Below are positions 18,066-23,950 of a stretch of DNA of 41,502 nt, one piece after another. Numbering within the stretch: position 1 is the first letter of the stretch; the number at the start of each line of letters is the position of its first letter. The notes beneath the pieces were generated by a model. It did no database searches. It was not told the DNA's origin and saw only the letters and a list, made by a program, of their open reading frames with translations. Both the position numbers and the translations under genes were made by a program. Source of the stretch: Pseudonocardia lacus (GTDB lineage Bacteria > Actinomycetota > Actinomycetes > Mycobacteriales > Pseudonocardiaceae); contig NZ_JAHDTH010000045.1 of NCBI RefSeq assembly GCF_018531445.1, forward strand, positions 1-41,502, given 5' to 3'.

Positions 18066-18842
18066 GTGGGCGTGCGCGACCTGCTGTACTCGCTCTACGA
18101 GCGGCGGCTGAGCTGGAAGCTCGCCCGCACGCCGGTGGAGATGCGGCCGCGGCACGTGGCCCTCATGCTCGACGGCAACCGCCGCTGGGCCCGTGACGCC
18201 GGCTTCGTCGACGTCAACGACGGGCACCGGGTCGGCGCCGCCAAGATCGCGCACCTGCTCGACTGGTGCGAGGAGGCCGGTGTCGAGGTCGTCACGCTGT
18301 GGCTGCTGTCCACGGACAACCTGCTGCGCCCGTCGGCCGAGCTGGAGCCGCTGCTCAAGATCATCACCGATGTCGTCGACGAGCTGAGCGGCCCGGCGGC
18401 CCGCTGGCGGCTGCGCCTGGTCGGGGCGATGGAGCTGCTGCCGCCGCCGATGGCAGAGCGGCTCTCCGCCGCCGCGGCCCGCACCGTCGACCGCCCCGGG
18501 CTGGAGCTGAACATCGCCGTCGGCTACGGCGGGCGCCAGGAGATCGCCGACGCCGTGCGCAAGCTGCTGCTCCAGCACGCCGAGTCGGGCACGACGATCG
18601 AGGAGCTCGCCGAGGTGCTCGACGTCGACCACATCGCCGCGCACCTCTACACGTCCGGGCAGCCCGACCCCGACCTGGTGATCCGGACGTCGGGCGAGCA
18701 GCGGCTGTCGGGGTTCCTGATGTGGCAGTCGGCGCACTCGGAGTTCTGGTTCTGCGAGGCGTACTGGCCGGCGTTCCGCCGGGTCGACTTCCTGCGCGCG
18801 CTGCGCGACTACGCCGCCCGGCACCGCCGCTTCGGCTCCTGA
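18066..18842 (+). CDS. uppS: Short-chain (Z)-isoprenyl diphosphate synthase (Rv1086-like)
   Basis: cis-Prenyltransferase of 258 residues that adds isopentenyl diphosphate to an allylic diphosphate on the way to decaprenyl or undecaprenyl phosphate, the lipid carrier for cell-wall sugars. Motifs: MLDGNRRWAR with catalytic Asp36, the substrate loop STDNLLRPSAEL, and RTSGEQRLSGFLMWQSAHSEFWF for the diphosphate. Position (after hemolysin III) and sequence match mycobacterial Rv1086, which makes the C15 product; chain length cannot be read reliably here. The start is supported by a -10 box 8 nt upstream. The gene symbol is the family one. Confidence 0.92.
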   Translation: MGVRDLLYSLYERRLSWKLARTPVEMRPRHVALMLDGNRRWARDAGFVDVNDGHRVGAAKIAHLLDWCEEAGVEVVTLWLLSTDNLLRPSAELEPLLKIITDVVDELSGPAARWRLRLVGAMELLPPPMAERLSAAAARTVDRPGLELNIAVGYGGRQEIADAVRKLLLQHAESGTTIEELAEVLDVDHIAAHLYTSGQPDPDLVIRTSGEQRLSGFLMWQSAHSEFWFCEAYWPAFRRVDFLRALRDYAARHRRFGS

Positions 18843-18872
18843 CGCCGCTCGCGCGCCGACCCCAGGACACGG

Positions 18873-18907
18873 CGGAGGGCCCGGACCGCGTCGGTCCGGG
18901 CCCTCCG
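18873..18907. terminator. Terminator after paralogue 1 and the prenyltransferase
   Basis: Perfect 16-bp stem (18873-18888 with 18892-18907, CGGAGGGCCCGGACCG) and a 3-nt loop, in the 80 bp between two convergent genes; it can serve both. Confidence 0.85.
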
Positions 18908-18922
18908 TGGGTCAGCGCGGGA

Positions 18923-19273
18923 TCAGCCGCTGAAGGACTCGTTGTACGAGTCCTCGACCTCGGTCCGCGTGAAGGACTCGTCGACGTTGCCCGACTCCGA
19001 GTCGAGCACGTCGGAGACGTTGACGTTGGTGCAGTTGGCCGCCTGGGTCTGCGTGGTGACCGGCGCCACGGCCCCGGTCACCAGCCCGGCCGCACCCAGC
19101 ACGCTGCTGCCACCGGTCAGGTCCTGGGCGATCGCCGGGCCCTCCTGGGTGGCGGTGCAGTCGTTGGTGACGTTCCCGGTCTCGGTGTTGGTGACGTCGG
19201 CGAACGCGACCGCCGAGACGCCGAGCACGCCGGCGGCGACGACGGAGGCGATGATTCCGGCCTTCTTGAGCAT
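18923..19273 (-). CDS. Small secreted two-cysteine protein, tandem paralogue 1
   Basis: Protein of 116 residues; signal peptide MLKKAGII...AVAFA cut near residue 25, mature part about 91 residues. It carries the family core: TGNVTNDC, GPAIAQDLTGGSS, AGLVTGAVAPVTTQTQAANC and TNVNVSDVLDSES, ending in a polar TRTEVEDSYN tail. The two cysteines are about 41 residues apart and flank a Gly/Ala/Val-rich hydrophobic stretch, suggesting one disulfide around a beta-prone segment. AGGAG lies 9 nt before the ATG. Unlike the other copies it lacks the repeated upstream boxes and lies only 125 bp after paralogue 2, so it probably depends on transcription from there. Family unknown to me. Confidence 0.85.
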   Translation of the reverse strand: MLKKAGIIASVVAAGVLGVSAVAFADVTNTETGNVTNDCTATQEGPAIAQDLTGGSSVLGAAGLVTGAVAPVTTQTQAANCTNVNVSDVLDSESGNVDESFTRTEVEDSYNESFSG

Positions 19274-19324
19274 TCTGCTGAACTCCTGTGGGAAGCCCCG
19301 GCCGAGCGGGGCGGGATGGGGAGC

Positions 19325-19383
19325 GTCGGCCGGGGCCGACGGGGTGGAGGAGCCGGACGGGTGCCCGGCCCCTCCACGGGGCC
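19325..19383 (-). terminator. Two hairpins between paralogues 2 and 1
   Basis: GTCGGCC/GGCCGAC (19325-19340) and GGCCCC/GGGGCC (19367-19383). They replace the long stem found after other copies and are weaker, so readthrough from paralogue 2 into paralogue 1 is plausible. GCTCCCC follows the first hairpin, as in the leaders of the other copies. Confidence 0.5.
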
Positions 19384-19398
19384 GTCAGACGACCGGGA

Positions 19399-19809
19399 TC
19401 AGTCGTTGAACGGGAAGCCCGGGCCGAACGGGTCGTCGTCGTCGTCACCGGCGGCCGGGAGGTCGAAGGACTCGTTGAACGAGTCCTCGATCTCGGTCCG
19501 GGTGAAGGTCTCCGTGGTGTTGTTCGAGTCGGAGTCGAGCACGTCGGAAACGTTGACGTTGGTGCAGTTCGCCGCCTGGGTCTGCGTGGTGACGGGGGCG
19601 ACGGCGCCGGTGACCAGGCCGGCCACCCCGAGCAGGCTCGAGCCGCCGGTCAGGTTCTGGGCGATCTCCGGCCCGGCCTGGCCGAACGCGCAGTCGTTGG
19701 AGACGTTGCCCGACTCGACGTTGGTGAAGTCGTCGGCGAACGCCAGCGGGCTCACTGCGAGCAGACCGGTCGCCGCGATCGCGACGACGATGCCAGCCTT
19801 CTTCAGCAC
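19399..19809 (-). CDS. Small secreted two-cysteine protein, tandem paralogue 2
   Basis: Protein of 136 residues starting at GTG (VLKKAGIVV), signal peptide ending LAFA near residue 26. The core is nearly the family consensus: VESGNVSNDCAFGQAGPE, QNLTGGSSLLGVAGLVTG, APVTTQTQAANCTNVNVSD. It alone has a C-terminal extension, PAAGDDDDDPFGPGFPFND, an acidic run then an aromatic Gly/Pro tail. AGGAG is placed normally before the GTG. The full promoter module (19860-19989) lies upstream. The tail could be an interaction or anchoring element; this is inference. Confidence 0.87.
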   Translation of the reverse strand: MLKKAGIVVAIAATGLLAVSPLAFADDFTNVESGNVSNDCAFGQAGPEIAQNLTGGSSLLGVAGLVTGAVAPVTTQTQAANCTNVNVSDVLDSDSNNTTETFTRTEIEDSFNESFDLPAAGDDDDDPFGPGFPFND

Positions 19810-19859
19810 AGTTTCTCCTGATGAGTTCACAGGCCCGGTCGTAGCCGGGCCCATTCCGA

Positions 19860-19989
19860 GTCGGCGCTGGTTCTGGGGAGCACCCGCCGACTGCGAGGAA
19901 ACTATCCGCCCGGCCGGCCTCGGGCCAATTCCGTACCACTATCAGGTGGTCCGGAAAATCGGGCCGGGGTTACGTTATCCGATCGGGTG
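19860..19989 (-). promoter_or_regulatory. Promoter module of paralogue 2
   Basis: Read on the minus strand: two copies of a CACCCGAT-like box (19989-19982 exact, 19948-19941 with one change) 41 bp apart, TTGGCC (19928-19923), 16-bp spacer, GATAGT (19906-19901), then a leader hairpin with 7-bp arms (19891-19885 and 19866-19860) enclosing GGGTGCTCCCC. Confidence 0.7.
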
Positions 19990-20013
19990 ATCTCGGGTGT
20001 CGCCGGCGAAACG

Positions 20014-20048
20014 GGAAGGGCCCGGACCGAAGCGGTCCGGGCCCTTCC
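20014..20048. terminator. Terminator after paralogue 3
   Basis: Perfect 16-bp stem (20014-20029 with 20033-20048, GGAAGGGCCCGGACCG), 3-nt loop, 11 bp past the stop of paralogue 3. Confidence 0.85.
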
Positions 20049-20059
20049 GCCGTTCGACG

Positions 20060-20446
20060 TCAGCCGCCGAGCGTGGTGTCCGAGTTGTAGGAGTCCTCGA
20101 CCTCGGTCACGTCGAGGGTGCGGGTCTCGTTGCCCGAGCCGGAGTCCACCAGGTCGGTCAGGCTGACGTTGGTGCAGTTGAGCAGCTGCGTCTGGGTGTC
20201 GGCCGGGGTCACCGCACCGGTGACGGCGCCGGCGGCGGCGACCAGGCTGCTGCCGCCCACGAGGTTCTGGTCGACCTGCGAGCCGGCCTGGCCGAACTCG
20301 CAGTCGTTGCCCACGTTGCCGGACTCGACGTTGCTGTAGTTCACCTCGGAGGAGGACTCGTGGTGGTCCCCGGCGAAGGCGAAGGGGGTGATGGCGATGA
20401 CGCCGGCGGCGACGACGCCGACGAGGATGCCAGCCTTCTTCAGCAC
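20060..20446 (-). CDS. Small secreted two-cysteine protein, tandem paralogue 3
   Basis: Protein of 128 residues, GTG start after AGGAG, signal peptide VLKKAGILV...FAFA. The mature N-terminus is GDHHESSSE, a short His/acidic stretch absent from paralogues 1 and 2. Core: VESGNVGNDCEFGQAGSQVDQNL, VTGAVTPADTQTQLLNCTN, VSLTDLVDSGSGNET, EVEDSYN. The cysteine spacing equals that of the family; the second cysteine is preceded by LLN rather than AAN, as in paralogue 8. It has its own promoter module and terminator, so it is likely a single-gene transcript. Confidence 0.87.
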   Translation of the reverse strand: MLKKAGILVGVVAAGVIAITPFAFAGDHHESSSEVNYSNVESGNVGNDCEFGQAGSQVDQNLVGGSSLVAAAGAVTGAVTPADTQTQLLNCTNVSLTDLVDSGSGNETRTLDVTEVEDSYNSDTTLGG

Positions 20447-20497
20447 AGATGTCTCCTGATGAATTGCGGGGATCGGCCGGAGCCGATTCCGTTCCGA

Positions 20498-20629
20498 GTC
20501 GACGTTCGATGTGGGGAGCACCCGCCGACTGCGCAGAAATCTATCGGCCCGGTCTGCGGAGTTCCAAATCCGGTACCACGATCGGGTGCCCGAGGATTCC
20601 GGTCCCGGGGTTACGCATTCGATCGGGTG
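20498..20629 (-). promoter_or_regulatory. Promoter module of paralogue 3
   Basis: Minus strand: CACCCGAT boxes at 20629-20622 and 20588-20581 (41 bp apart), TTGGAA (20567-20562), 16-bp spacer, GATAGA (20545-20540), leader hairpin 20529-20498 with 7-bp arms (one G-U pair) enclosing GGGTGCTCCCC. Confidence 0.75.
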
Positions 20630-20660
20630 ATCGTCGTCGGGCCGCCGGGCGGGGACGACG

Positions 20661-20691
20661 GAGGGCCCGGACCGAAGCGGTCCGGGCCCTC
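20661..20691. terminator. Terminator after paralogue 4
   Basis: Perfect 14-bp stem (20661-20674 with 20678-20691), loop of 3, in the 80-bp space between the boxes of paralogue 3 and the stop of paralogue 4. Confidence 0.85.
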
Positions 20692-20709
20692 GCGGGGACG
20701 TCGAGGTGA

Positions 20710-21093
20710 TCAGCCGTCGATGTCGGTGTTGTAGGAGTCCTCGACCTCGGTGCGGGTCGCGGTGCGGGTCTCGTTGTTCGAGCCGCTGTCGATGACGTCG
20801 TCCAGGTTCACGTTGGTGCAGTTCGCGGCCTGGGTCTGGGTGTCGACGGGGGCGACCGCACCGGTCACCGCGCCGGCGACGCCGAGCAGGCTGTCACCAC
20901 CGGTCAGGTCCTGGGCGACGAGCGCCCCGGCCTGGCCGAACTCGCAGTCGTTGGAGACGTTGCCCTCCTCGACGTTGCTGTAGGTGACCTCGGAGGACTC
21001 CTCGTGGTGCCCGTTGTCGGCGAACGCGAACGGGGTGATCGCGACGACGCCGGCGGCGGCGACGGCGACGAGGATGCCAGCCTTCTTCAGCAC
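20710..21093 (-). CDS. Small secreted two-cysteine protein, tandem paralogue 4
   Basis: Protein of 127 residues, GTG start after AGGAG, signal peptide ending FAFA. The mature N-terminus DNGHHEESSE is His/acidic. Core: VEEGNVSNDCEFGQAGALVAQDLTGGDSLLG, VTGAVAPVDTQTQAANC, VNLDDVIDSGSNNETRT, EVEDSYN. It is very close to paralogue 5 from DSGSNNETRT on and to paralogue 3 in the leader, so the array grew by recent duplication. Own promoter module and terminator. Confidence 0.87.
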   Translation of the reverse strand: MLKKAGILVAVAAAGVVAITPFAFADNGHHEESSEVTYSNVEEGNVSNDCEFGQAGALVAQDLTGGDSLLGVAGAVTGAVAPVDTQTQAANCTNVNLDDVIDSGSNNETRTATRTEVEDSYNTDIDG

Positions 21094-21144
21094 AGATGTC
21101 TCCTGGTGAATTGCGGGGACCGGGCGGAGCCGATCCCGTTCCGA

Positions 21145-21275
21145 GTCGGCGTTCGAAGCGGGGAGCACGCGCCGACTGCCGAGAAATTTATCGACCCGCC
21201 CGTTTTCGGTCCAATCGCAGGCCACCATCGGGTGAGCGGCGATCTCCGGCCCGGGGTTACGCATTCGATCGGGTG
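21145..21275 (-). promoter_or_regulatory. Promoter module of paralogue 4
   Basis: Minus strand: boxes at 21275-21268 and 21234-21227 (41 bp apart), TTGGAC (21214-21209), 16-bp spacer, GATAAA (21192-21187), leader hairpin 21176-21145 with perfect 7-bp arms enclosing GTGCTCCCC. Confidence 0.75.
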
Positions 21276-21305
21276 TATCCGTACCCGGCGATCCGTTGGG
21301 AACGA

Positions 21306-21340
21306 CGGAGGGCCCGGACCGCAGCGGTCCGGGCCCTCCG
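21306..21340. terminator. Terminator after paralogue 5
   Basis: Perfect 16-bp stem (21306-21321 with 21325-21340), loop of 3; same sequence type as after paralogues 1, 3 and 4. Confidence 0.85.
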
Positions 21341-21352
21341 GGGCGAGCTGGA

Positions 21353-21736
21353 TCAGCCGTCCACGTCGGTGTTGTAGGAGTCCTCGACCTCGGTGCGGGT
21401 CGCGGTGCGGGTCTCGTTGTTCGAGTCCAGGTCGACGAGGTCGTCGAGGTTGACGTTGGTGCAGTTCGCGGCCTGCGTCTGGGTGGTCACCGGGGCGACC
21501 GCGCCGGTCACCAGGCCGGCCGCGCCGACCAGGCTGTCGCCGCCGGTCAGGTCCTGGGCGATGGCCGGGCCCGCCTGGCCGAACTCGCACTCGTTGCCGA
21601 CGTTGCCGTCCTGCACGTTGCTGTAGGTGGTCTCGCCCGACTCGTGGTGGTGGTCGTTGTCGGCGAACGCGAACGGGGTGAGCGCGACGAGCCCGGCGGC
21701 CGCCGCGGCCACGATGATCCCGGCCTTCTTCATCAT
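21353..21736 (-). CDS. Small secreted two-cysteine protein, tandem paralogue 5
   Basis: Protein of 127 residues with an ATG start (MMKKAGIIV) after AAGGAG; signal peptide ending FAFA. The mature N-terminus DNDHHHESGE is His-rich. Core: VQDGNVGNECEFGQAGPAIAQDLTGGDSLVGAAGLVTG, APVTTQTQAANC, VNLDDLVDLDSNNETRT, EVEDSYN. The first cysteine is preceded by Glu instead of Asp. Own promoter and terminator; the leader hairpin differs inside from the other copies but keeps the TGCTCCCC stretch. Confidence 0.87.
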   Translation of the reverse strand: MMKKAGIIVAAAAAGLVALTPFAFADNDHHHESGETTYSNVQDGNVGNECEFGQAGPAIAQDLTGGDSLVGAAGLVTGAVAPVTTQTQAANCTNVNLDDLVDLDSNNETRTATRTEVEDSYNTDVDG

Positions 21737-21783
21737 GGTGTTCTCCTTGGTTGGCCCGGCCGCGCCGGGACCTTTTCTTCGAA

Positions 21784-21920
21784 GTCGGCGGATAGTCCGG
21801 AGGGGAGCATCCGGAGGCCGACCACGAGCAATTTATCGGCGCATTTCGCGGTCGGTCCAACCCGGATCCGCTATCGGGTGACGCCGCGCTGCGGTTCGGG
21901 GTTACGATCTCGATCGGGTG
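21784..21920 (-). promoter_or_regulatory. Promoter module of paralogue 5
   Basis: Minus strand: boxes at 21920-21913 and 21880-21873 (40 bp apart), TTGGAC (21860-21855), 17-bp spacer, GATAAA (21837-21832). The leader hairpin 21822-21784 has outer arms GTCGGC/GCCGAC; inside, CCGGA and TCCGG form a second stem that presents TGCTCCCC in its loop. Confidence 0.75.
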
Positions 21921-21941
21921 GTTCGGCGGGCGGGCGGAAAA

Positions 21942-21981
21942 CGGAACGGGGCCCCGGCCGGACGGCCGGGGCCCCGTTCCG
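21942..21981. terminator. Terminator after paralogue 6
   Basis: Stem of about 18 bp (21942-21959 with 21964-21981), built on GGAACGGGGCCCC, different in sequence from the GGAGGGCCCGGACC type but in the same place. Confidence 0.85.
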
Positions 21982-21995
21982 CGGGGTGTGGCGGA

Positions 21996-22373
21996 TCAGC
22001 CGCCGCTGACCGTGGTGTTGCCGGAGTCCTCGACCTCGGTCTCGGTGCTGGTGGCCGTGTCGTTGTTCGAGTCGAAGTCGATCACGTCGGACACGTTGAG
22101 GTTGGTGCAGTTCAGCGCCTGGGTCTGGGTGGTGACCGGGGCGATGACGTCGGTGACGGCACCGGCGACGGCGGCGAGGCTGGAGCCACCGGTGGCCGTG
22201 CTGTCGATGGCGGGGCCCTGCTGGCCGAACTCGCAGTCGTTCGACAGGTTGCCGGACTCGACGTTGCTGTAGTTCACGTCGCTCGAGCCGCCGTCGTGCG
22301 CGAACGCGAACGGGGTGAGCGCGATGGCGCCGGCGGCGACGGCGGCGATGATGATTCCAGTCTTCTTCAGCAC
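21996..22373 (-). CDS. Small secreted two-cysteine protein, tandem paralogue 6
   Basis: Protein of 125 residues, GTG start (VLKKTGIII) after AAGGAG, signal peptide ending FAFA; mature start HDGGSSDVNYSN. The core diverges: CEFGQQGPAIDSTATGGSSLAAVAGAVTD, VIAPVTTQTQALNC, LNVSDVIDFDSNND, EVEDSGN. The VTD-IAP and S-A-GG variants are shared with paralogue 8, making a subgroup. Own promoter module, although its -35/-10 spacer is only 14 bp, so it may be weak. Confidence 0.86.
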   Translation of the reverse strand: MLKKTGIIIAAVAAGAIALTPFAFAHDGGSSDVNYSNVESGNLSNDCEFGQQGPAIDSTATGGSSLAAVAGAVTDVIAPVTTQTQALNCTNLNVSDVIDFDSNNDTATSTETEVEDSGNTTVSGG

Positions 22374-22421
22374 AGCTTCTCCTTGCGTGTTCCGGAGTGT
22401 TTCCGGATCAGATGCTTCCGA

Positions 22422-22547
22422 GTCGGCGTCGGACCGGGGGAGCCCGCCGACCACATTCAACGTATCGCGCTCGTCGATCGCGCCAAAACCGCTGACACGA
22501 TCGGGTGCGGTGACCGGGATGCGAAAGGTGACGCATTCGATCGGGTG
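22422..22547 (-). promoter_or_regulatory. Promoter module of paralogue 6
   Basis: Minus strand: boxes at 22547-22540 and 22507-22500 (40 bp apart), TTGGCG (22486-22481), 14-bp spacer, GATACG (22466-22461), leader hairpin 22451-22422 with perfect 7-bp arms enclosing GGGCTCCCCC. Confidence 0.65.
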
Positions 22548-22580
22548 TAGCGGAATCGGCGCCTGCGGCGTCGGGAGAAC

Positions 22581-22615
22581 CGCAGGGCCCGGGCGCGTGG
22601 GCTCCGGGCCCTGCG
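22581..22615. terminator. Terminator after paralogue 7
   Basis: Perfect 12-bp stem CGCAGGGCCCGG (22581-22592 with 22604-22615), 11-nt loop. Confidence 0.8.
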
Positions 22616-22632
22616 GGATCGAGCGGGGTGGA

Positions 22633-23025
22633 TCAGCCGCCGACGGTCGTCGTCGAGTTGTTGGAGTCCTCGACCTCGGTCTCGGTCTCGGTGCGGGTGG
22701 TGTTGCCCGAGTCGATGTCGGCGACGTCGCTGACGTTGATGTTGGTGCAGTTCAGCGCCTGGGTGGCCGTCTGGACCGGGGCCACGGCACCGGTCACCGC
22801 GCCGCCGACGCCGAGCAGTCCGCCGCTGCCGCCGGTCAGGTCCTGGTCGACGAGCGCGCCCTGCTGGCCGAACGCGCAGTCGTTGCCGAGGTTGCCCTCC
22901 TCGACGTTGCTGTAGTTGGCGCGGGTGGGCTCGTCGTGGTGCGGCGTGGTGGCGAACGCGAACCCACCCACGGCCAGCAGGCCCGCGGCCGCGGTGGCGA
23001 CGATGATCCCGGTCTTCTTCAGCAC
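22633..23025 (-). CDS. Small secreted two-cysteine protein, tandem paralogue 7
   Basis: Protein of 130 residues, GTG start (VLKKTGIIV) after GGGAG, signal peptide ending FAFA; mature start TTPHHDEPTRANYSN. Core: VEEGNLGNDCAFGQQGALVDQDLTGGSGGLLGVGGAVTG with one extra Gly, APVQTATQALNC, INVSDVADIDSGN, EVEDSNN. It is the most divergent in control region: a better -35 (TTGACC) but weak boxes and no leader hairpin, so it may be expressed differently from its neighbours. Confidence 0.86.
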   Translation of the reverse strand: MLKKTGIIVATAAAGLLAVGGFAFATTPHHDEPTRANYSNVEEGNLGNDCAFGQQGALVDQDLTGGSGGLLGVGGAVTGAVAPVQTATQALNCTNINVSDVADIDSGNTTRTETETEVEDSNNSTTTVGG

Positions 23026-23081
23026 TGCTACTCCCGATGAGTTCACTGGACCGCGGACGGTCCGATTACGAGTGGAGTCGG

Positions 23082-23150
23082 ATCCGAGGACCCGCACCAC
23101 TGCCCGGTCAACGAGGGGTTCGGCGAGGAGGTCACGCACTCGATCCGGTG
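23082..23150 (-). promoter_or_regulatory. Promoter region of paralogue 7 (degenerate module)
   Basis: Minus strand: distal box CACCGGAT (23150-23143), a poor proximal box 41 bp away (23109-23102) that overlaps TTGACC (23111-23106), 18-bp spacer, TCGGAT (23087-23082). No conserved leader hairpin. Confidence 0.5.
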
Positions 23151-23164
23151 AACGCCCCGGGAAC

Positions 23165-23203
23165 GGCGGAGGGCGCGGACCGGGGCGGTCCGCGCCCTCC
23201 GCC
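23165..23203. terminator. Terminator after paralogue 8
   Basis: Perfect 17-bp stem (23165-23181 with 23187-23203), 5-nt loop, 15 bp past the stop. Confidence 0.85.
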
Positions 23204-23218
23204 GGGTGCCGGTGTGGG

Positions 23219-23632
23219 TCAGCCGTTGAACGAGCGGTTGAACGAGCCCTCGACCTCGGTGCGCTGGCGCTGCACGTCGGTGTTGTTCGAGCCGAGGTCG
23301 ATCACGTCGGAGACGTTGATGTTGTTGCAGTTCAGCAGCTGCGTCTGGGCGGTGATCGGGGCGACGATGTCGGTCACCAGGTTCGCGACGCCCAGCAGGC
23401 TGCTGCCGCCGGACGCGCTCGAACGGACCTGCGGGCCGGCCTGGCCGAACGCGCAGTCGTTGCGCAGGTTGCCCTCTTCGACGTTCGTGTAGTCGATGTC
23501 GCGGGGGGCGGAGTGGTGGTGGCCGTGACCACGGTCGTGGTCGTCGTGGCCCTCGGTCGCGAAAGCCAGCGGCGACACCGAGACCAGCCCCGCGATGGCC
23601 ACGGCGACAACGATTCCAGCCTTCTTCAGCAT
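23219..23632 (-). CDS. Small secreted two-cysteine protein, tandem paralogue 8 (histidine-rich)
   Basis: Protein of 137 residues, ATG start (MLKKAGIVV) after AGGAG, signal peptide ending LAFA. Its mature N-terminus TEGHDDHDRGHGHHHSAPRD has seven His and several Asp, a possible metal-binding segment and the longest in the family. Core: VEEGNLRNDCAFGQAGPQVRSSASGGSSLLGVANLVTD, IVAPITAQTQLLNC, INVSDVIDLGSNN, ending TEVEGSFNRSFNG. It is the first gene of the array in transcription direction. Promoter module upstream with degenerate core boxes. Confidence 0.87.
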   Translation of the reverse strand: MLKKAGIVVAVAIAGLVSVSPLAFATEGHDDHDRGHGHHHSAPRDIDYTNVEEGNLRNDCAFGQAGPQVRSSASGGSSLLGVANLVTDIVAPITAQTQLLNCNNINVSDVIDLGSNNTDVQRQRTEVEGSFNRSFNG

Positions 23633-23685
23633 TTCTTCTCCTGTGTGGTGCAGCGGCGGGACCACTGTCCTCGCCGTTGTGCGGG

Positions 23686-23814
23686 TCGGCGTTGCGATTG
23701 GGGAGCGCCCGCCGATGGGAAGAAAGCTAGCGATTCTCCGAGCCATACCACAAACCCCGCAACACGATCGGGTGACCGCATTACCGTGGGTGTGGTGACG
23801 CGGACGATCAGGTC
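23686..23814 (-). promoter_or_regulatory. Promoter module of paralogue 8
   Basis: Minus strand: degenerate distal box (23814-23807) and exact proximal box CACCCGAT (23774-23767), 40 bp apart; TTTGTG (23754-23749), 17-bp spacer, GCTAGC (23731-23726); leader hairpin 23715-23686 with 6-bp arms enclosing GCTCCCC. Confidence 0.55.
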
Positions 23815-23938
23815 AATTCCGGAGGTCGGTGCACTCCCGGGGCGCAGCAGTGCCGGTGACGGGCGGTGATCGCATCGCGCCTGATCGGCGCAGTATCCTC
23901 CGGCGCCGACACGCACGGTGATCGCCGCCCTTGCGGGG

Positions 23939-23944
23939 TACCGT
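23939..23944 (+). promoter_or_regulatory. -10 box of the DUF885-like gene
   Basis: TACCGT, 6 nt before the ATG at 23951; leaderless spacing. Confidence 0.5.
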
Positions 23945-23950
23945 GCAGCG

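Noticed and set aside
19941..23150. BldD or MtrA binding sites in the boxes of the array
   Set aside because: TCACCC and GCGTAA or GTAAC parts resemble half-sites, but spacing differs from the known consensus of either protein.
18873..23203. CRISPR-like or satellite array
   Set aside because: The regular spacing comes from duplicated genes with terminators; repeats are not short, identical or separated by unique spacers.
18923..23632. Chaplins
   Set aside because: The proteins lack the chaplin domain consensus (short, two Cys in a GNxxC...C pattern with strong beta propensity) and are longer, so the name is not used; likeness is only in size, secretion and copy number.
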